DNA of 64,000 nucleotides, from positions 5,186,969 through 5,250,968 of the forward strand of contig NC_092525.1 in the NCBI RefSeq assembly GCF_037038585.1. Reading direction: 5' to 3'. Source of the stretch: Patagioenas fasciata. Lineage: Eukaryota > Chordata > Aves > Columbiformes > Columbidae. Below the pieces are notes generated by a model that saw nothing but the letters and a program-made list of their open reading frames with translations, searched no databases and was not told where the DNA came from. Position numbers and translations under genes: made by a program. This document shows, in pieces, positions 58,755-64,000 of the stretch. Each line of letters begins with the position of its first letter. The first letter of the stretch is position 1.

Positions 58755-61700
58755 GAGCCTCTGGAACCGCCAGAGCGCTCCCCCCACCAACATTCTCTTG
58801 CCTTGTTTTCGGGGTTCCTCTTCACCAGCTGAGGCGCCCTCCCACCCCCCGCCGCCCTCTTACCTTTTTCTAGAGGTCTCTTGAGCCACCAGCAAGCTCC
58901 CCCGCACCTTCCCTCAGCGATCTTGGCCCGCCAGAGGCCTGCCCCTCGTCAGCCTCCTCCCCTTTTCCTGGGTGCTGCTTGAACCACTGGTGGGCTCCCC
59001 TCCACCATCCTCTCGTCCTTTGTAGGGGAGTCTCGTGACTCACCAGAGCGCTCTCCGCCGTTGCCTTGCTGGGGTTATTGACACCGCTTGACTTGCCAGA
59101 GCGCTTCCCCTCGCAGTTCTCTTGTTGGATTTCTTGGGACCTTTTGAACCATTGGAACAACGGGAATGCTCCCCCCCACTGTGACCTTGCCTTTCTTCAG
59201 TGCCATCTTGACGTGCTGGAGCACTTCCCCGCGCCGTCCTCTTGCCTTTTACTGGGGAGTCTCTTGAATATCCACAGCACTCCCCCCTGCCATCCTTTAC
59301 CAGATTTTTTGACACTTCTTGACATCTCGGAGTGCTCTCACTCACCCTTGTCTTGCCTATTTTCAGGGCGCTCCTGTCCCGCTGGATGCTCCTCCCTGCT
59401 GTCCTATTGCCAGATTGAGAATTCTCGACCTGTCCCAGCGCTACCCCACCGTCCTTCTGCCTTCTACCTGGGAAGTCACTTGAAGAACTGGAGCACTCCC
59501 CCCTGCTGTCCTCTTGCCTTTCTTCACTGAGATTTTGGCCTGCCAGAGCACTCCTCCCTGTTGTCCTCTCACTGGATTTCTTGGGACCTCTTGACCCACT
59601 GGGTCTCTCCTCCTGCTGTCCTTTTGCCTTTCTTTAGTACAATCTCAGCCTGCTGGAGCGCTCCCCCTCGCCGTCCTCCTGCTGGATTTCTTGGAACCTC
59701 TTGACCCCTTAGGGCGTTCCCCCTGCCACCCTCTTGTGGTTTTTGGGGGAGTCTTGTGATCAACCAGGCCGTTTCCCCCCACCATCCTCTTCCCCTTTTC
59801 CTGGGTGCTTCTTGATCCACCAGAGTGCTCTCAAAGCTGCCTGTTACCATCCTCTAACCATTCTCTTGCCTTTTTTGGTGGAGTCTTGTGACTCACCGGA
59901 GCGTTCTCCACCATTGTCTTGCTGGATTTGTTGACATCGCTTGACCTGCCGGAGCGCTCCCCCTCACAGTTCTCTTCCTGGATATCTTGGGACATTTTGA
60001 ACCACTGGGGGGCTCCCACCCGCCATCCTCTTACCGCATTTATCGAGATTTCCTGATCTGCTGGAGCGCTCCCCCTTGCCGTCCTCTTGCTGGATTTCTT
60101 GGGATGCCTTAAACAACTGTGGGGCTCCCACCCACCATCCTCTAACCGCATTTATCGAGATTTCCTGATCTGCTGGAGCGCTCCCCCTTGCCGTCCTCTT
60201 GCTGGATTTCTTGGGATCTCTTGGACCACTGGGGGGGCTCCCACCCCCCATCCTCTTACCGCATTTATTGAGACTTCCTGATCTGCTGGATTGCTCTCCC
60301 CCTGGCCTTCCTCTTGCACTTTTTTGGGGGAGTCTTCTTCACACATCCGAGCGCTCTCCCTCACCCTTGTCTTGCCTCTAGTCAGGGCGCTCTTCTCCCG
60401 CTGGAACGCTCCTCCCCGCCATCCTATTGCCAGACTGAGAATTCTTGACCTGCCGCAGTCCTGCCCCGCCATGCTCCTGCCTTCTGCCTGGGAAGTCACT
60501 TGAAGAACTGGAGCGCTCTCCCCCGCTGTCCTCTTGCCTTTCCTCAGTGGGATTTTGGCCTGCTAAAGAGCTCCTCCCTGTCGTCCTCTTGCTGGATTTC
60601 TTGGGACTTCTTGACCCATTAGGGCGTTCCCCCTGCCACCCTCTTGTGGTTTTTGGGGGAGTCTTGTGACCAACCAGGCCGTTTCCCCCCACCATCCTCT
60701 TCCCCTTTTCCTGGGTGCTTCTTGATCCACCAGAGTGCTCCCCTGCACCATTCTTTTGCCTTTTTTGGGAGAGTCTTGTGACTCGCCGGAGAGTTCTCCA
60801 CCATTGTCTTGCTGGATTTCTTGACATCGCTTGACCTGCCGGAGCGCTCCCCCTCGCAGTTCTCTTGCTGGATTTCTTGGGACGTCTTAAACAACTGAGG
60901 GGCTCACACCCACCATCCTCTAACTGCATTTATCGAGATTTCCTGATCTGCCGGAGCGCTCGCCCCTGCTGTCCTCTTGCTGGGTTTCTTGGGACCTCTT
61001 GACCCACACGAGCTCTCCTCCCCACCGTCTTCTTGCCGGACTTATTGAGACTTCTTGACCCGCCAGAGTGTTCCCCCTCATCATCCTCCTGCCTTTTTCT
61101 GGGGATTCTCTTCAACAACTGAAGAGCTCCCCCGCACTGTCCTCTTCCCTTTTTTCTGGGTGATTCGTGAATCACCGGTGAGCTTCTCCTTACCACCCTC
61201 TTGGGCTTTTTTCAGAGCAACCTTGACCCATCAGAGCACCCCCTCACCGTCCTCTTGCCAGATGTACTGAGGGTTCTTCATCTGCCACAGCGCTCCCCCA
61301 CGCCGTCCTCTTGCTGGATTTCCTGGAACCTTGTGAACCACTGGGGGGCTCCCACCCACCATCATTTTACTGCATTTATTGAGACGTCCTGATCTGCCAG
61401 AGCGCTCCCCCTTGCCGTCCTCTTGCTGGATTTCTTGGGATCTCTTGGACCACTGGGGGGGCTCCCACCCGCCATCCTCTTACCGCATTTATCGAGACTT
61501 CCTGATCTGCTGGAGCGCTCCCCCTCGCCGTCCTCTTGCTGGATTTCTTGGGTCCTCTTGACCCATTAGGGTGTTCCCCCTGCCACCCTCTTGTGTTTTC
61601 TGGGGGAGTCTTGTGACCAACCAGAGTGCTCCCCCCCACCATCTTCTTCCCCTTTTCCTGAGTGCTTCTTGATCCACCAGAGTGCTCCCCTGCACCATTC

Positions 61701-62608
61701 TCTTGCCTTTTTTTGGGGGAATCTTGTGACTCACCGGAGCGTTTTCCACCATTGTCTTGCTGGATTTCTTGACACCGCTTGACCTGTTGGAGCGCTCACC
61801 CTCACAGTTCTCTTGCTGGATATCTTGGGACCTCTTGAACCACTGGGGAGCTCCCACCTGCCACCTTCTTACCGCATTTATTGAGACTTCCTGATCTGCT
61901 GGATTGCTCTCCCCACCGGCCTTCCTCTTGCACTTTTTGGGGGAGTCTTCTTGACACGTCCGAGTGCTCTCCCTCACCCTCGTCTTGCCTCTAGTCAGGG
62001 CGCTCTTCTCCCGCTGGAACGCTCCTCCCCGCCATCCTATTGCCAGACTGAGAATTCTTGACCTGCCGCAGTCCTGCCCCGCCATGCTCCTGCCTTCTGC
62101 CTGGGAAGTCACTTGAAGAACTGGAGCGCTCTCCCCCGCTGTCCTCTTGCCTTTCCTCAGTGGGATTTTGGCCTGCTAAAGAGCTCCTCCCTGTCGTCCT
62201 CTTGCTGGATTTCTCGGTACCTCTTGACCCACTGGGTCTCTCCTCCTGCCGTCCTTTTGCCTTTCCTTAGTACATTCTTGGTCTGCTGGAGTGCTCCCCC
62301 CCACCATCCTCTTGCTGGATTTCTCGGGACCCCTTGTCCCATATAGGACATTCCCCCCCACCACCATCCTGGTGTGTTTTTTAGGAGAGTCTTGTGATCG
62401 ACCAGAGCGCTCCCCCCTTGACATCCTCTTCCCCTTTTTCTGGGTGACTTTTGAACCACTGGTGAACTCTCCCCCATCATCCTCTTGCCACATATATTGA
62501 GACTTGTTGATCCGCCAGAGCGCTTCCCCCACTGTCCTCTTGCCAGATTTACTGATACCTCTTGTCCTGTCAGAGCGCTCCCTCTCGCAGTCCTCTTTGT
62601 TCAGTTTG
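58755..62608. repeat. 57-bp minisatellite block, copy 5
   Basis: Same unit order as the other blocks. Around 60020-60090 one 57-bp unit has been replaced by the sequence of its downstream neighbour (60141-60195), a patch not seen in the other four copies. Confidence 0.93.
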
Positions 62609-64000
62609 TAGGGTAGGAGGGGGGATCTCTGATTACAGAAAGGTCCCTTTGTTCTAGGAGACATTCCCTTGCTCCATGCTTCAGGTTGCCCATCTTCCCT
62701 CTCATTTTCAATATGCACGTCCATCACCTTCCTCCTCTTCTTTCTTGATCCCTCGACTCCCGGATGAACTCAAATCCTCTTTCTTGATCACTCTTTCTCG
62801 TAAGTTCACAACCTTACTTTCCTTTCTTGCTTTCGCCTTTGTGAGCTGCTCCACCCAAACCGAAATGCCCTGAAGACAGAAATACACCCACCCCAAGCCC
62901 GTACAGTCACATAGGGGGTGAGTCCGCTCGCTGACGCATCCCCACATCCCACAGCAAGCCCACCTTGCCTTGGCCCCGGCCCCCCGCACAGGCCTTCCCA
63001 CCAACCCAGCCCCTCCGTAGCAGCACAGTTTCCCAGCATGCACCCCACAAAGACTTTCTTTGCCAGTCACCCCTGGCACTTACAGCAACACACCACATCA
63101 GCATCAAGAGCCCTGGGAGTGGAGAGCTGGCCAGGCCCTCACCCCGGCAGGATCCTCTTCCCCCTCCTTTAGCTGATGGCAGACAGACAAGACACCTCCC
63201 AAGAGGTGTCCAGTCCTCTCTCTCAACCACTCATGAGTACAAAAGCCCAGCCTCTACTCACCCACCCCGCCTCCCAAAACCCCACCAGCAGCCCCTGGTC
63301 CCAGCTGAACAGCAGCCAGTGCTGAAGATCTGGCTCGTGTTGTCGGACACAACCTTCCCATGGATGTCTGGGCCCCTGAGCAGTTTCCAGGGGTGGGAGG
63401 GCGCAGTCCTGATTACAGGGAGGTCCCTGTCCCAAGGGGGACATTTTCTTCCTCCTCACTCCTGACTCGCAGCTCCATCACCTTCCTCCTCTTCTTTCTT
63501 GATCCCTCCTGACTCGCAGGTCTACCACCGTCATCTTCTTTCTTGATCCCTGTTGACTTGCAGATGCACTCCAATCCTCTTTCTTGATCGCTCTTCCTCG
63601 TAGGTTCACCACCTTCCTCTTCTTTCTTGCTTTCGCCTTTGCGAGCTGCTCCACCCGAACAGAGATGCACAGAAAACAAAAATATACCCACCCCAGGCCC
63701 GTACAGTCACACGAGGGGGCGAGTCCGGTCGCTGACGCATCCCCACACCCCACCACAAGGCCACCTTGCCTTGGCCCCGGCCCCCCGCACAGGCCTTCCC
63801 ACCAACCCAGCCCCTCCGTAGCAGCACAGTTTCCCAGCATGCACCCCACAAAGACTTTCTTTGCCAGTCACCCCTGGCACTTACAGCAACACACCACACC
63901 AGCATCAAGAGCCCTGGGAGTGGAGAGCTGGCCAGGCCCTCACCCCGGCAGGATCCTCTTCCCCCTCCTTTACCTGCTGGCAGACAGACACCTCCCAAGG
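62609..64000. repeat. Sub-repeats A and part of B, copy 5
   Basis: Sub-repeat A and most of B are present; the window ends before sub-repeat C, so the provirus status of copy 5 cannot be seen here. Confidence 0.85.

Larger units (their letters stand above)
57644..64000. repeat. Macrosatellite unit, copy 5 (cut by window end)
   Basis: The first 6,357 bp of a unit; the window ends inside sub-repeat B, before the provirus site. It has the copy 4 subgroup variants and a distinctive patch at about 60020-60090 where one 57-bp minisatellite unit matches its neighbour rather than the corresponding unit of the other copies. The array must continue beyond the window on this side. Confidence 0.96.

Overview
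This is eukaryotic repeat-rich DNA with no intact protein-coding gene that I can recognise. It looks like an amniote, most plausibly a bird: there are compact class II (ERVK-like) retroviral remnants with a tRNA-Lys type primer site, vertebrate-style CpG islands, CTCF-like and octamer motifs, and no Alu, L1 or other mammal-type repeat that I could see. The bird assignment is inference. The many open frames of 60-280 codons are mostly by-products of GC-rich tandem repeats and CpG islands.

Layout. (1) 1-17170: two head-to-tail copies of a macrosatellite unit of 8,646 bp. (2) 17170-17520: a diverged piece of the same unit. (3) 17520-39235: a spacer of about 21.7 kb, seen once in the window. It holds a 52-bp palindrome-bearing minisatellite (17565-18330), a CpG island (18330-19110), AT-rich DNA with a possible LTR, a second GC-rich island with a CTCF-like site and five octamer motifs (27350-27880), an AT-rich 22-bp repeat, an 800-bp purine tract next to a third CpG island (30690-32520), a second CTCF-like site (33614-33648), and two broken endogenous retroviruses on the minus strand (34330-39235). 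(4) 39236-40350: a partial, older-looking unit. (5) 40351-64000: two further full units and most of a third, in the same orientation as the first array.

Each unit has the same parts: a 1.1-kb non-repetitive head; about 3.85 kb of degenerate 57-bp minisatellite (19 codons long, so open frames recur, mainly on the minus strand); three tandem GC-rich sub-repeats of about 0.75 kb (A, B, C); a 980-bp internally deleted provirus inserted in sub-repeat C with a 6-bp target duplication CTCTTC; and a 0.75-kb G-poor tail. The partial unit at 39236 lacks this provirus and keeps an intact pre-insertion site. It instead borders a different insertion of the same ERV family, opposite in strand and about 110 bp away in unit coordinates. 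This orders the history: an ancestral unit, then two independent ERV insertions, then amplification of the unit carrying the deleted provirus. The copies differ at scattered positions and form a mosaic of shared variants, which suggests ongoing unequal exchange or gene conversion.
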